Shown: positions 18,543 through 27,394, numbered from the stretch's first letter. The stretch: DNA of 64,000 nucleotides from an uncultured Prochlorococcus sp. (GCA_902616595.1 CACMTJ010000001.1:50655-114654); one strand, 5' to 3'. Translations and numbers: made by a program. The notes: a model not told the origin generated them from the letters alone.

Positions 18543-18869
18543 ATGAAATACCTTATATTTATTACTTTATTCATCGCCCCAGTCAAAGCTGAAACAAAAT
18601 ATTATTGGCAGGGTGTCAGGCATTATTTAAATCGACCCAAACTAATGATAGAAGCATGCAAAGATATGAAAGAAGAAAATGACATTGGAACATCTGCTTT
18701 CGAGAGTATGTACATGCCAACATTACCTGATAGGCTTTGGTTAGCTATTGGCAAAAGAGATTCTTATTGGGCAGATGACTCCAAAGAAGGAAGCATTCTT
18801 TTTACAAGAGAAGGGGTTTTGAATTTAAAAAAATTTATTGCAGAAAAATCATGTCCTAATATTTTTTAA
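18543..18869 (+). CDS. Small secreted protein between the phosphatase and phoR
   Basis: This 108-residue protein has a short signal peptide (MKYLIFITLFIAPVKAE) and two cysteines (IEACKDM and EKSCPNIF) that could pair. I do not recognise a family. It is convergent with phoR, 7 bp between stops. Its place between the phosphatase and phoBR suggests a phosphate-related role, but nothing in the sequence proves this. Confidence 0.65.
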   Translation: MKYLIFITLFIAPVKAETKYYWQGVRHYLNRPKLMIEACKDMKEENDIGTSAFESMYMPTLPDRLWLAIGKRDSYWADDSKEGSILFTREGVLNLKKFIAEKSCPNIF

Positions 18870-18876
18870 ATTTTCC

Positions 18877-20037
18877 CTATAAATCTGTATTAAGACACGG
18901 AAAGATAGTTTCAATAATCGCTCCACCATCTTTATGATTAAATGCCTTTATAAAACCTTTATTGTTATTAATTATTTTTTTTGTAATTGAAAGACCTAAA
19001 CCACTTCCACTTTTCTTAAATTTAGTCCTTGATGGATCCCCACGATAAAAACGAGAAAAAATGTCATTTGATTCATTTTCTTCTAATCCAATACCTTTAT
19101 CTCTAACTCTTATAACAACAGAGCTAGCTCTCTTAAAAATTTCAATTTGTATGCCCTCTTTTGTTGGGGAATAACGAATAGCGTTATCTAAAATATTTAT
19201 AAATGCTCTTTTTAAATTTTCAATATCCCCAGATATATAATATTTTGTTGGAGAAAATAAATTTATTTTTATATCCTTTTTTTCTGCAAGCGGTTTTAGT
19301 GTTTGCCAAGATTCCATAATCAAATCTGAAATAGATATTTTTTTGTTTTTATTAAAATCTTCGTTACTTTCTAGCTTAGAAAGCTCTAAAGTCTCTTCGG
19401 CCATTTTTCTTAATCTTTTTGACTCTTTCTTAAGTCTTTTAACAAGATACCTATCCTTTTTTGATACTACTGATTCAAGTCTTTCCCCAATTAAGATAAG
19501 TGATGTAAGAGGAGTTTTCAGTTCATGAGACACATCATTAATTAATTGATTTTGTCGTTTTTTTATCGATTCAATTGATAATTTACTTTCCAATAATATT
19601 AAATAATTCTTTTTCCTTCCTCTAACAATATTTACCGAAATGGGTACTCCCGCAATTATGAAATCAAGGTTGAATGGGAAATCTTTTTTTCTTAAATATA
19701 GAATTTTATTACTAAGTACTTCAAGCTCATTAATATCATTAATTGCTTTTCCAATAACATCTTTATATTTGATAACCCTAATAAGAGATAAAGCTTTCTG
19801 ATTGATAAATTTTATTGTTAGATCAGATGATAAGATTATCCACCCTTGCGATGAATAATCTAACCAAGACAACACTTCTTGAGGTTTAATTTTATCAAAT
19901 GGGAAATCAATAGTTTTTTTATACTTATTTTTATCAACTTCAAATTTTTTTTCTTTTGATTGAGAAAAATGCTTGACTTTTATTTTCCACTTCTGATGTA
20001 AAAAAAATAATACTTCTTGTAGTGTTTTCATTTTCAT
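18877..20037 (-). CDS. phoR: Phosphate regulon sensor histidine kinase PhoR
   Basis: The 386-residue kinase has a PAS-like region (about residues 55-145), the dimerisation/phosphorylation box NDVSHELKTPLTS, and ATP-binding motifs N (NLKRAFINILDNAIRYSP), G1 (RDKGIGLEE) and G2 (GSGLGLSI). There is no clear long transmembrane segment, as is common in marine cyanobacterial PhoR. It overlaps phoB by 4 bp and forms a two-gene operon with it. It likely phosphorylates PhoB when phosphate is scarce. Confidence 0.93.
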   Translation of the reverse strand: MKMKTLQEVLFFLHQKWKIKVKHFSQSKEKKFEVDKNKYKKTIDFPFDKIKPQEVLSWLDYSSQGWIILSSDLTIKFINQKALSLIRVIKYKDVIGKAINDINELEVLSNKILYLRKKDFPFNLDFIIAGVPISVNIVRGRKKNYLILLESKLSIESIKKRQNQLINDVSHELKTPLTSLILIGERLESVVSKKDRYLVKRLKKESKRLRKMAEETLELSKLESNEDFNKNKKISISDLIMESWQTLKPLAEKKDIKINLFSPTKYYISGDIENLKRAFINILDNAIRYSPTKEGIQIEIFKRASSVVIRVRDKGIGLEENESNDIFSRFYRGDPSRTKFKKSGSGLGLSITKKIINNNKGFIKAFNHKDGGAIIETIFPCLNTDL

Positions 20038-20762
20038 CCAAACTTATATCCAAAACCTCTTACAGTTTTAAGAAACTTTGGAGCTGAGGGATCATCTTCT
20101 AATTTCTCTCTGAGCCACCTTACATGAACATCTACAGTTTTAGTATCACCAATAAAGTCAATTTCCCATATTTTTTCAAGTATTAAATCCCTTGACCATA
20201 CTCTTTTTGGATTTTTCATAAATAACTCTAATAATTTAAATTCTTTTGGAGATAATGTTATTTCTCTATCAAAAGAAGTTACCCTACATTCTTCCAAGAA
20301 CATTTTTATATGATTAAACTCGAGAACAGTTTTTGAGTTTTCTATATATTTTTTATTACGTTTAGATCTTCTTATTAATGCTCTAGATCTAGCAATTAAT
20401 TCATTTAAACCAAAAGGTTTTGTTAAATAATCATCTGCACCAACCTCTAATCCAAGAACCCTGTCTGATTCATTATCTTTAGCACTCAAAATTAGTATGG
20501 GTGTATAGTCTTCATCATTTCTTATTTTTCTACATAACTCTAATCCATTTAGTCCTGGCAACATTAAATCTAGAATTATTAGGTCAACATCTTTTTTAAT
20601 ATCATTATTAATAAAATCTAAGGCACTTAAACCGTCTTTGAAACTTGATACTTTGAAACCTTCGCTGATCAAGGTTTCACTGACAGTAAGCCTAATACTC
20701 TTATCATCCTCTACAAGAAGAATTCTTGAGTCTTGCAAACTTTTATGATCTTTAATAGCCAT
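20034..20762 (-). CDS. phoB: Phosphate regulon response regulator PhoB
   Basis: The 242-residue protein has a receiver domain with acidic pocket VEDD, phospho-acceptor aspartate in LIILDLMLPG, the conserved LILSAKD and LTKPFG. A winged-helix domain follows (VDVHVRWLREKLEDDPSAPK, ending VRGFGYKFG). It is the likely binder of the CTTAA-type repeats found upstream of pstCAB, the porin and the phosphatase. Confidence 0.94.
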   Translation of the reverse strand: MAIKDHKSLQDSRILLVEDDKSIRLTVSETLISEGFKVSSFKDGLSALDFINNDIKKDVDLIILDLMLPGLNGLELCRKIRNDEDYTPILILSAKDNESDRVLGLEVGADDYLTKPFGLNELIARSRALIRRSKRNKKYIENSKTVLEFNHIKMFLEECRVTSFDREITLSPKEFKLLELFMKNPKRVWSRDLILEKIWEIDFIGDTKTVDVHVRWLREKLEDDPSAPKFLKTVRGFGYKFG

Positions 20763-20976
20763 TTAAAGTTCCAACAATTTTATTTTATATAATCAAAATT
20801 ATTTGATCTAATTATTTCATAATTACTTTACATTGAGACCTTATTTTTTTATTTGATCTTATTTTCTTTTTAATTTACCCTTAAACTTTTTTAATTAATG
20901 TTAGATTGTCTCTTTAATTTCCTCACACAAAATTTTAAAGAGACAAACTTATTAAATTTAATAATGGATATTTAGA

Positions 20977-21144
20977 TTAATATCCCGTCGAAGCATAATA
21001 ATAATCGTCATCTTCATCTATATTTGTTACTACCCATTCTGGCGAAAAGCCACCAATTTTTAAATATTGATAAAGCTTATCAACATCTGGATCGTAATAA
21101 GTATCGTTGATTTTTGGATCTTTGACTACTTTGCTTGGATGCAT
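20977..21144 (-). CDS. Small hypothetical protein, 55 aa
   Basis: A complete 56-codon frame begins MHPSKVVKDPKINDTYYDP and ends EDDDYYYASTGY. It is rich in Asp, Lys and Tyr with no membrane segment. Frame quality and codon use look genuine. It lies between phoB and the potassium channel with its own upstream spacing, and no family is recognised. Confidence 0.55.
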   Translation of the reverse strand: MHPSKVVKDPKINDTYYDPDVDKLYQYLKIGGFSPEWVVTNIDEDDDYYYASTGY

Positions 21145-21275
21145 AAAAAAAGTTATTTCTACTCTTTATCTATAGATTATTTAGTTTAAAGCAGCTTTAA
21201 ATCTCATTTAAATATTTTCATTTAATTTATTCCACACACAATCAACTTAGCAATTAATTCTGAATCTCGATCTAC

Positions 21276-22331
21276 TTATTTTAATAGTTCTACTGCTACG
21301 ACAAGATTTCCTAATAATCCGTTCAAAATATTTAGTTGTTCTTTACTACCAAATGCTATTAATACCTGTCCTGGTTGAAGTATGAAATTACCTCCAGGAT
21401 TAGTGAACAACTTTTCATTTTCTTTAATGGCTAATATTTTTGCACCACTCTTTTTGCCTATTCCAAGTTCTGAAAGTGATCTTTTCTCTGCTGTTTCAAA
21501 AAGACTAATATCATTACTTAATTCAAATTCTTCAATTTCACATTCACTTCCTGCTAGAAGATCAAGGAAGTCAATAGCTATTGGTCTTAAAGCCATTGAT
21601 GCCATTGCTCTTCCTGCTGCGATATAGGGGCTTACAACTATACTTGCTCCAGCCAATCTCAACTTACTTGCAGCCTCTTCAGTTCCAGCTCTTGCAATTA
21701 CTCTTATAGAACTTCTTATACCTTTAGCACTTAAAACTACATATAAATTTGCAGCATCATTAGGTAAGGTAACGACCAAACTTTTGCATTTTTCTAATCC
21801 TGCCAGTTTTAAAGTCTCATCAAGAGTGGCGTCAGCACAAAGCACTTCTAAACCATTTTCTTCAGCAATCTTTTTTCTATCTTCATCGCTCTCAACCACA
21901 ATAATTGGAATATTTTGCGTTTTTATTTGATTAGATATTTCCTGACCTACCCTCCCATATCCGCACAAAATTACATGATTTTCCATTTTTCTAAGAAGTC
22001 TTTTAAAACGTAATTCGTTTACTCTTTGAAAATAGCCGGATTCGAATAATCTTACAGCCTTTTGAAAGGTAAATTGAATAAAGATCAATCCGCCGACGAT
22101 TACTAAAACAGTTACAATCCTGCCTTCAGGGCTTAAAGGTTGAACTTCTCCAAAACCAATTGTGGTTATAGTGATAAGAACCATCCATAAGCAATCACTC
22201 CATTCCCATCCCTCCGTTATTCGATAGCCAATTGCACCTAAAAAAAACAGAAAGAATAAAGAATAAATAAGACCAAACCAAGGCCTTAAATAATCTTTAA
22301 TAAAATAGAACTCAAATAATCTAAGCTTCAT
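21276..22331 (-). CDS. Potassium channel with TrkA-N (RCK) domain
   Basis: The 351-residue protein has two membrane helices around a pore loop with the filter TTIGFGEV (about residues 57-64). A cytoplasmic NAD-binding RCK domain follows (VILCGYGRVGQEIS, GxGxxG type), then a TrkA-C region (KSGAKILAIKENEKLFTNPG). This is the Kch/MthK-like layout. It probably controls K+ flux at the membrane under ligand control. Confidence 0.92.
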   Translation of the reverse strand: MKLRLFEFYFIKDYLRPWFGLIYSLFFLFFLGAIGYRITEGWEWSDCLWMVLITITTIGFGEVQPLSPEGRIVTVLVIVGGLIFIQFTFQKAVRLFESGYFQRVNELRFKRLLRKMENHVILCGYGRVGQEISNQIKTQNIPIIVVESDEDRKKIAEENGLEVLCADATLDETLKLAGLEKCKSLVVTLPNDAANLYVVLSAKGIRSSIRVIARAGTEEAASKLRLAGASIVVSPYIAAGRAMASMALRPIAIDFLDLLAGSECEIEEFELSNDISLFETAEKRSLSELGIGKKSGAKILAIKENEKLFTNPGGNFILQPGQVLIAFGSKEQLNILNGLLGNLVVAVELLK

Positions 22332-22513
22332 ATCCCTTATTATCGTTAACTATTCAAAAATTTCAAAAAAATTTTCTATTATGTTCCTAAAACTATTTAT
22401 TTGTTTAAGTGAAATACATATTAAGCAGGATAATAATATTTATTTTCGTAGCTGTATGCATTAAACAAATGATTACTGTCTCAGGTCTTATTTAATTCTT
22501 CATTTAAATTAAT

Positions 22514-22645
22514 TCAAGGTTTTACTTGTACCGATTCAATAAGAAAATCAGAAGCTGCTTTTAACCAATCAGCGACCGTAAGACGAAGGTCAGGTTGAGA
22601 ATATACAAGAGCGACAATAATTCCAACTAAGATTATCTTTACCAT
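22514..22645 (-). CDS. Small membrane-anchored protein, 43 aa
   Basis: The 44-codon frame starts MVKIILVGIIVALVYSQPDL, a hydrophobic N-terminus that would anchor it or serve as a signal, followed by RLTVADWLKAASDFLIE, an amphipathic helix. It is preceded by an AT-rich gap. Function is unknown. Confidence 0.5.
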   Translation of the reverse strand: MVKIILVGIIVALVYSQPDLRLTVADWLKAASDFLIESVQVKP

Positions 22646-22722
22646 GTCAATTCAAATATTCTTATGAATTAAAGCACAACTATTTAGTAAAAAGAACCTT
22701 AAATTTATAAAAAATAGATTAA

Positions 22723-23076
22723 TTAAAATTTCTCTAATTGATTAAACAAGTATTCCACTCTTCTTAGATTAACGCCTAAATCTGATTGACCTAATCTTGC
22801 TGCAGATCTTATTTGAATGATTCCTTTTGATCTATCTACATAACTTCTTACATCAAGCTTTAAAATTTCAAGGTCATCAGGAAATCTAAAAATTAAGCTT
22901 CTACAAACACCTCTCCAATAATTCCTTCCACTTTCAATAACTTCTGTACGAGGTAGACCTTCTGCCAGAGAAACAAGTTGAATAAACTTTTGATCAACAT
23001 TTATTAGTTTCTTTTCTACTAAGACACTATTTAATGGATTAGTTATTGGGGCAAGACCTTGGATGGAAGAAACCAT
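22723..23076 (-). CDS. DUF1499 family protein
   Basis: The 117-residue protein ends with the DUF1499 signature IQIRSAARLGQSDLGVNLRRVEYL. The N-terminal domain carries FRFPDDLEILKLDVRSYVDRS. It stands alone. The family has no assigned biochemical role; it is often found in phototrophs. Confidence 0.8.
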   Translation of the reverse strand: MVSSIQGLAPITNPLNSVLVEKKLINVDQKFIQLVSLAEGLPRTEVIESGRNYWRGVCRSLIFRFPDDLEILKLDVRSYVDRSKGIIQIRSAARLGQSDLGVNLRRVEYLFNQLEKF

Positions 23077-23196
23077 ATTTTTTAAAACGTTGTAGATGTT
23101 CTAACCGATTTCGTACGCAAAGTGAGAGAAAAAAGTAAAGAATTTTCCCATAAATTTGATCTCTTTATAAAAATTCCTTATTTTGTGGTCAAAATT

Positions 23197-23334
23197 CTAA
23201 AATTTGAGATTTTTTATTGTTTTTTTTGATAGAGATGGTTGCCTACTTTTTTTACTATTTAGTTTCCTAACCCATAAAAAAACTCCCACAAACAAAAAAA
23301 TTTCAACAATGATTCCAAGCTGTATCAGGCTCAT
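23197..23334 (-). CDS. Small single-span membrane protein, 45 aa
   Basis: A 46-codon frame reads MSLIQLGIIVEIFLFVGVFL, then a basic tail WVRKLNSKKSRQPS. The hydrophobic N-terminus plus positive tail is a typical small thylakoid or membrane subunit layout. A longer plus-strand frame over the same DNA is rich in Phe and repeats and looks like its shadow. No family is recognised. Confidence 0.5.
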   Translation of the reverse strand: MSLIQLGIIVEIFLFVGVFLWVRKLNSKKSRQPSLSKKTIKNLKF

Positions 23335-23430
23335 TTTTTATCCTCTTTTTTCTTGTTGGTGCCTTCTATGTATGGCAAAAGGATATTTAATAACCATTTT
23401 TTAAATGAACTCAACAATTTCATAGTCTAT

Positions 23431-23814
23431 TTACTTGCCTTTTCTCCACATACTCCTCCCTTTGATGAGATCCTCTATATTTGGCCAAGCTGCGATTAAT
23501 TCTTTAAGTGCTTTTCTATTAGGAGTATAGAAAACACATGACAATGCACTTATTACATAAAGTATGAACCATAACTTACTTTCTGAATAAGCTAAAAACA
23601 AAGAGAAAAGAAAACTTCCAATAAAGAAAAAGAAAAATGACCTATTTAGTATTTCTAATGGAGTTCTTTTAAGTCTGTAAAATTTAATCTTTTTACTAAC
23701 TTCTTCAGTATCTTTCTGAAATTTACTTTCGTACGAATTAATTATTTCTTCTTCTAGAACTTTATCATACTCTAAATTATCAATTGGATCGCTTTGATCC
23801 TTTTTATTTATCAT
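23431..23814 (-). CDS. Hypothetical protein with two membrane spans
   Basis: The 127-residue protein has a charged N-terminal 50 residues. Two hydrophobic segments follow (FFFFFIGSFLFSLFLAYSE and LWFILYVISALSCVFY), then a soluble tail ending SMWRKGK. No family motif is recognised. The codon use and length make it a credible gene. Confidence 0.7.
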   Translation of the reverse strand: MINKKDQSDPIDNLEYDKVLEEEIINSYESKFQKDTEEVSKKIKFYRLKRTPLEILNRSFFFFFIGSFLFSLFLAYSESKLWFILYVISALSCVFYTPNRKALKELIAAWPNIEDLIKGRSMWRKGK

Positions 23815-24098
23815 TGGTATCTATACAGTACAAATATGGTAACTAATTTAAGGTATTTTAAAAAGTATCAAATTTTTTCTGTTAACTGGAGCTATACGAA
23901 CAGATCATGGTTTTGAAAATACTTCAAGATTGTCTTATTTATAAAAGTTAAATTAGTCAAAATATTCTTTTTAACTTTCCAAAATCTTTCAGACATTAAA
24001 AAAAATCACTTCTATAAACTTCATAGCATTAATTAAATTGGGAGGCAATATCTAAAATCTAGAGTTAAAATAATTTAGAGATTTTAATAATAATCTAT

Positions 24099-24410
24099 AT
24101 GCAAAGGTATTTGATTTCCTACGAATTTACAGATGGCGAGGATCAAGAAGAAGGGGCAGAAATGCTAATTAATTGGTATGAATCAGGTGGTCCCCAAAAC
24201 AGACCTGAAAACTACGAGGTTCATTCTTGGATTTTTATGGTTCAAAATGGGATTGGACATTCTGTAGTAAGTGCAGATTCTCTTGAGACAATTTGGAAGC
24301 AATGGCATCCCTGGAGAAGGTTAATGGATATAAGTATTCAGCCGTGTATGGATCTTGATGAGACAGTCGGATTATTCAAAAAACAAAAAATGAATACACG
24401 GATAGTTTAA
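24099..24410 (+). CDS. Conserved hypothetical protein, possibly DUF3303-like
   Basis: The 103-residue soluble protein begins MQRYLISYEFTDGEDQEEG and contains VHSWIFMVQNGIGHSVV and WKQWHPWRRLMDISIQP. This pattern resembles small cyanobacterial DUF3303 ferredoxin-like-fold proteins, but the match is by eye. No catalytic residues are recognised. Confidence 0.65.
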   Translation: MQRYLISYEFTDGEDQEEGAEMLINWYESGGPQNRPENYEVHSWIFMVQNGIGHSVVSADSLETIWKQWHPWRRLMDISIQPCMDLDETVGLFKKQKMNTRIV

Positions 24411-24503
24411 AAGTATTTGACTTCCAAATATAAATTTCTTTTTAGTAGCACCTAATACTTCATACATATCTCACTGCGTTAAAAAGGATAAGATTAATTT
24501 TCC

Positions 24504-24698
24504 ATGATGAATGATTCTTATCACATTTACTTCAAAGGAGATATTCTTTTCAAGAATTTAAGTAAAGATGAATTTGAATTTGTTTGGGGAAAACTTTATA
24601 CATCCTATATAAACGCCCTAAATAAAGAGCTAACCTACGAATTAATTAGCGAAAACAATATTATCGAACCGGCCTTTAACCTTGAGCCATCTTACTAA
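24504..24698 (+). CDS. Small hypothetical protein, 64 aa
   Basis: The frame begins ATGATGAAT and encodes a soluble acidic protein with KDEFEFVWGKLYTSYINAL in the middle. It has no membrane segment or cysteines. It is convergent with the next gene and no family is recognised. Confidence 0.5.
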   Translation: MMNDSYHIYFKGDILFKNLSKDEFEFVWGKLYTSYINALNKELTYELISENNIIEPAFNLEPSY

Positions 24699-24718
24699 AT
24701 CAAGAATAAAATTCTAGA

Positions 24719-24961
24719 TTATGAATAAAACAAGAAAAGGTGTCTCCCTTTTATTTTGAGATACTCTTTCTCTTCTTTAGTTATATCCAAAGCAATTTTA
24801 TTTGCCTCAATTTCGACATTAGAGCTATAAGTTTCAAAGTTTTCCTCTCTTTTAAATAGGGCAACTATGCCAATGTCTGTTATGAACCAAATAAAATGAT
24901 CAGTTTGTCCAATAGGCTCCTCTTTTAAAGAGTCAAGAATCAAATCACAGGTTGAATCCAT
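24719..24961 (-). CDS. Small hypothetical protein, 80 aa
   Basis: The soluble 80-residue protein contains DHFIWFITDIGIVALFKREE and an acidic helical end ITKEEKEYLKIKGRHLF. It is followed upstream by the next minus-strand gene with a 21-bp gap, so the two may be co-transcribed. Confidence 0.55.
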   Translation of the reverse strand: MDSTCDLILDSLKEEPIGQTDHFIWFITDIGIVALFKREENFETYSSNVEIEANKIALDITKEEKEYLKIKGRHLFLFYS

Positions 24962-24982
24962 TTAATCAATCCGTGAGGAATT

Positions 24983-25219
24983 TTAATTTCCCCCATTGCA
25001 ATACCTTACCGCCTCAGAATTGGTACCACCATCTTCAATTATTTCTGCAACACATTTATTGAAAAGTTTAGATTCCTTTTTTACTGAACAGAATCCAAAA
25101 GCGATTGCAGCTAAAGCTATAGCAGATACAAAACTAGAACCTAGTTGTATAAAACCATAGGCAAACATAATGTTTTTCTTTCCAGAACATTTTTTTGAAT
25201 CCTTTTTTTCTTCTGTCAT
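24983..25219 (-). CDS. Small membrane protein with cysteines, 78 aa
   Basis: A lysine-rich N-terminus precedes one or two hydrophobic spans (AYGFIQLGSSFVSAIALAAI), then FGFCSVKKESKLFNKCVAEI and a C-terminal VRYCNGGN. Three cysteines after the span could form disulfides if the tail faces the periplasm or lumen. Family unknown. Confidence 0.55.
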   Translation of the reverse strand: MTEEKKDSKKCSGKKNIMFAYGFIQLGSSFVSAIALAAIAFGFCSVKKESKLFNKCVAEIIEDGGTNSEAVRYCNGGN

Positions 25220-25749
25220 TTTTAATTATTAAGTTAATTAAACCTATTTGATTAAGTTTAGGTTTGAGAAATATTTGCATAGAGAAAACCGAATTAAACA
25301 ATTTTTAATCAGCTATGACAAAAATTAAAAATTTCAAGTTTAGATTGATTTTTCTTCACTTTAATTTTTAATTTAATACATCATGAAGAAAAAACTTTTT
25401 GAATTTTTTATTAACATGAGCTTCTGGTATAGAAAATTTATCTTTTTTAAAAAGTAATGATCCCATAGTTATAACAAGAGATTATGCTACTTTTTAAACT
25501 ATATTTTATTTTTTTTGATGAAGTATTAATACTTAAAAATTTTTCCAGAAAAGCTTGTTTTTATAATGCTCCCGAAGAGTTATCCACTTTTTAAGCATTT
25601 TTCAACAGGGTTTTCCACAATATGTTGATTAAATTTGAATTTCTATGTGCAAAATAAAATATTATCTTCTTTTAAGAAAAAACTATCCACAATTTTTTTT
25701 GGGGATCAGTATGATCTTTAAGTCTTTATGAATTTTAAGTACAAATCCT
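25220..25749. other. Gene-poor AT-rich gap with a DnaA-box cluster
   Basis: About 530 bp hold no convincing gene apart from a doubtful 24-codon frame (25383-25457, plus). Near-consensus DnaA boxes lie on the plus strand at 25580-25588 (TTATCCACT), 25611-25619 (TTTTCCACA) and 25683-25691 (CTATCCACA), each one base from TTATCCACA. The surrounding DNA is very AT-rich. Confidence 0.5.
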
Positions 25750-25875
25750 ATGAATCTAAATGAGACTAAAAAGGATTTAAATCCCGAAATCAAAAAAGAG
25801 TTGGAAAAATCTAAGCTTGAAGTTCTTACTAATGAAAATGATTTTTTAGTTAAAAATCTTAAAAAGGCTGGATGA
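25750..25875 (+). CDS. Tiny charged protein, 41 aa
   Basis: The frame MNLNETKKDLNPEIKKEL continues as a charged helix and ends LVKNLKKAG. The start ATG follows the DnaA-box region by about 60 bp. It has the usual codon use. The function is unknown. Confidence 0.45.
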   Translation: MNLNETKKDLNPEIKKELEKSKLEVLTNENDFLVKNLKKAG

Positions 25876-25879
25876 TCTA

Positions 25880-26062
25880 CTAGAGCTTTAAATATTCTTC
25901 AAACAATAAATTATTCAAACTTCCTTCCAAAGACAAAATAATATTTTCTTGAATGATCACCCAAAAAAGTTTAAGTTTGTCAAATATAAAATTTCTATTA
26001 AATATACAAACTAATACTCCTGATACTAAACATATTAAGCAAATCCTAGTTATATTAACCAA
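25880..26062 (-). CDS. Possible small membrane protein, 60 aa
   Basis: The frame has a hydrophobic N-terminus (ICLICLVSGVLVCIF) and a second semi-hydrophobic segment. It is convergent with the preceding small gene. Nothing else supports it, so it remains doubtful. Confidence 0.3.
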   Translation of the reverse strand: MVNITRICLICLVSGVLVCIFNRNFIFDKLKLFWVIIQENIILSLEGSLNNLLFEEYLKL

Positions 26063-26167
26063 ATCTCAGTAAGAGATCAGATTAGAAATATAAACGGGAA
26101 ATTGAAAGTTTAAAAATTATTTAAAAATTTAATTTTTCCTGTATTTGCATCATAGTTTCTAAAAAAG

Positions 26168-26419
26168 ATGAATATCCAAGAACTTAAAGTCAACTACAAA
26201 AAGCTATTAAACAAAGCTGCCAAAGCAAACGGTCGTAAAGAAACAGTTTCTTACTTGAATCGTGCTGCTAAAATTAAATCAAAGATCTATTCAAACGCTA
26301 AAGTAAATTGCTTTAGTTGTAATGGAGCAGGTTTTCTGAGAATTTCATTAGATGAGACTAAAACATGTCTAACTTGCTATGGGAGGGGTTTTTTAATTAA
26401 AGAAATTCAGCAGGTTTAA
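26168..26419 (+). CDS. Small DnaJ-type zinc-ribbon protein
   Basis: The 83-residue protein has a helical basic N-terminus and two cysteine pairs, CFSCNGAGFL and CLTCYGRGFL. This CxxCxGxG-like pattern resembles half of a DnaJ zinc finger, as in small cyanobacterial zinc-finger proteins. It probably binds one Zn2+. A partner or chaperone role is inference only. Confidence 0.7.
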   Translation: MNIQELKVNYKKLLNKAAKANGRKETVSYLNRAAKIKSKIYSNAKVNCFSCNGAGFLRISLDETKTCLTCYGRGFLIKEIQQV

Positions 26420-26435
26420 AAATTTTTGATTGTTC

Positions 26436-26591
26436 ATGAAAGATCTCATTCAAGCTCACAAAAAATTGATTAAAACAGTTAAAGAACAAATGGGATTTTC
26501 TGATTATGGGATGTATTGGTTAGCTTTCCTGGAAGGGGGTCTAACTATATGGCTGCTGGATAGAATATTTTTCCACTGGTTAAAGTTTTAA
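26436..26591 (+). CDS. Small membrane protein, 51 aa
   Basis: The 52-codon frame starts MKDLIQAHKKLIKTV and has a hydrophobic half (GMYWLAFLEGGLTIWLLDRI). It begins 16 bp after the zinc-ribbon gene and points the same way, so it may be the second gene of that unit. Function unknown. Confidence 0.5.
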   Translation: MKDLIQAHKKLIKTVKEQMGFSDYGMYWLAFLEGGLTIWLLDRIFFHWLKF

Positions 26592-26682
26592 TTTTTATTT
26601 AAGTCAAAAAAATTTCTACAGGTATTAATTAAATTAATTTATCGAAACCATTTGAAAAGTTGTAGGATAGTAAAAAACTAAT

Positions 26683-26910
26683 ATGCAATTACTCGGATTA
26701 ATTCTTCTTTTAGCTAGTAGCTGGTATTTATGGAAATTAACATCAAACTTTCTTGATGAACCAACAAAAAAAGAATTGACTAATAGTTTAAATAACCTCA
26801 AAAATAAATTCTCTGAGGGAAAACAAAATTTCTCTAAAGCAAAAATAAGCGAAGCTTGGGAAAAATACAAAGAAGAAGGTGGTGCTTTATCTAATAAAGA
26901 AAAAAGCTAG
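26683..26910 (+). CDS. Small membrane-anchored coiled-coil protein, 75 aa
   Basis: The N-terminus LLGLILLLASSWYLW is a single anchor. A charged helical tail follows with KNKFSEGKQNFSKAKI and EKYKEEGGALSNKEKS. Its stop codon TAG shares its G with the GTG start of the next gene, so the two are translationally coupled. Confidence 0.6.
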   Translation: MQLLGLILLLASSWYLWKLTSNFLDEPTKKELTNSLNNLKNKFSEGKQNFSKAKISEAWEKYKEEGGALSNKEKS

Positions 26911-27164
26911 TGGACTTTTTTATTATTTCAAGCCTCACTAAAAATATTTCTAGAATTGATCTAATTGGTATTTTGTTTGGTCATTTAATTTTTGGTGTTG
27001 CATTGACACAGCTTTTAGATTGGACGTGGTTAAAGAACCTTATGAGTGAAGAAGATAAAACAAGGATGCTTAAAAGTTATACATGGAAAGACTTATTAGT
27101 AGATGGAGCAATTGTCACGGTAGTTCTAGGAATAATCTTTTTGATAATTAGCATTTTTCTATAA
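26910..27164 (+). CDS. Small two-span membrane protein (GTG start)
   Basis: The 84-residue protein has hydrophobic segments at LIGILFGHLIFGVALTQLL and VTVVLGIIFLIISIFL. The GTG start overlaps the preceding stop by one base, and no other start fits. It is followed at once by the next ATG. Confidence 0.6.
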   Translation: MDFFIISSLTKNISRIDLIGILFGHLIFGVALTQLLDWTWLKNLMSEEDKTRMLKSYTWKDLLVDGAIVTVVLGIIFLIISIFL

Positions 27165-27254
27165 ATGAACGTAACTTACATCCTTTTAGTTTTTTTAATG
27201 ATATCAATTGTGATTTTCACTCAAATAATCAATTCCTCCGATAAATCAAAATAA
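27165..27254 (+). CDS. Tiny membrane peptide, 29 aa
   Basis: The 30-codon frame encodes MNVTYILLVFLMISIVIFTQ and a short polar end. It starts directly at the end of the previous gene (stop then ATG) and ends directly before the next ATG. This head-to-tail packing supports translation. Confidence 0.55.
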   Translation: MNVTYILLVFLMISIVIFTQIINSSDKSK

Positions 27255-27356
27255 ATGACCGAAGTAACTAGCAACTCCTCAACTGGATGGTACTTAATCG
27301 CTTTGGTAAGCACTTTATCTTTTTTAGCCTTAATTTACTTCGGCCAAAAAAGGTAG
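27255..27356 (+). CDS. Tiny membrane peptide, 33 aa
   Basis: The 34-codon frame begins MTEVTSNSSTGWYLIALVST and has one membrane span ending in a basic GQKR. It abuts the preceding 29-aa gene with no gap. The layout resembles small photosystem or NDH subunits, but I cannot match it to one. Confidence 0.55.
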   Translation: MTEVTSNSSTGWYLIALVSTLSFLALIYFGQKR

Positions 27357-27394
27357 AGTAAATTTTGAAAGACTATTTAAATTCATAAAAAAAA

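Noticed and set aside
23204..23404. 66-codon plus-strand ORF
   Set aside because: It is Phe- and repeat-rich and lies opposite a credible 45-aa membrane protein on the minus strand.
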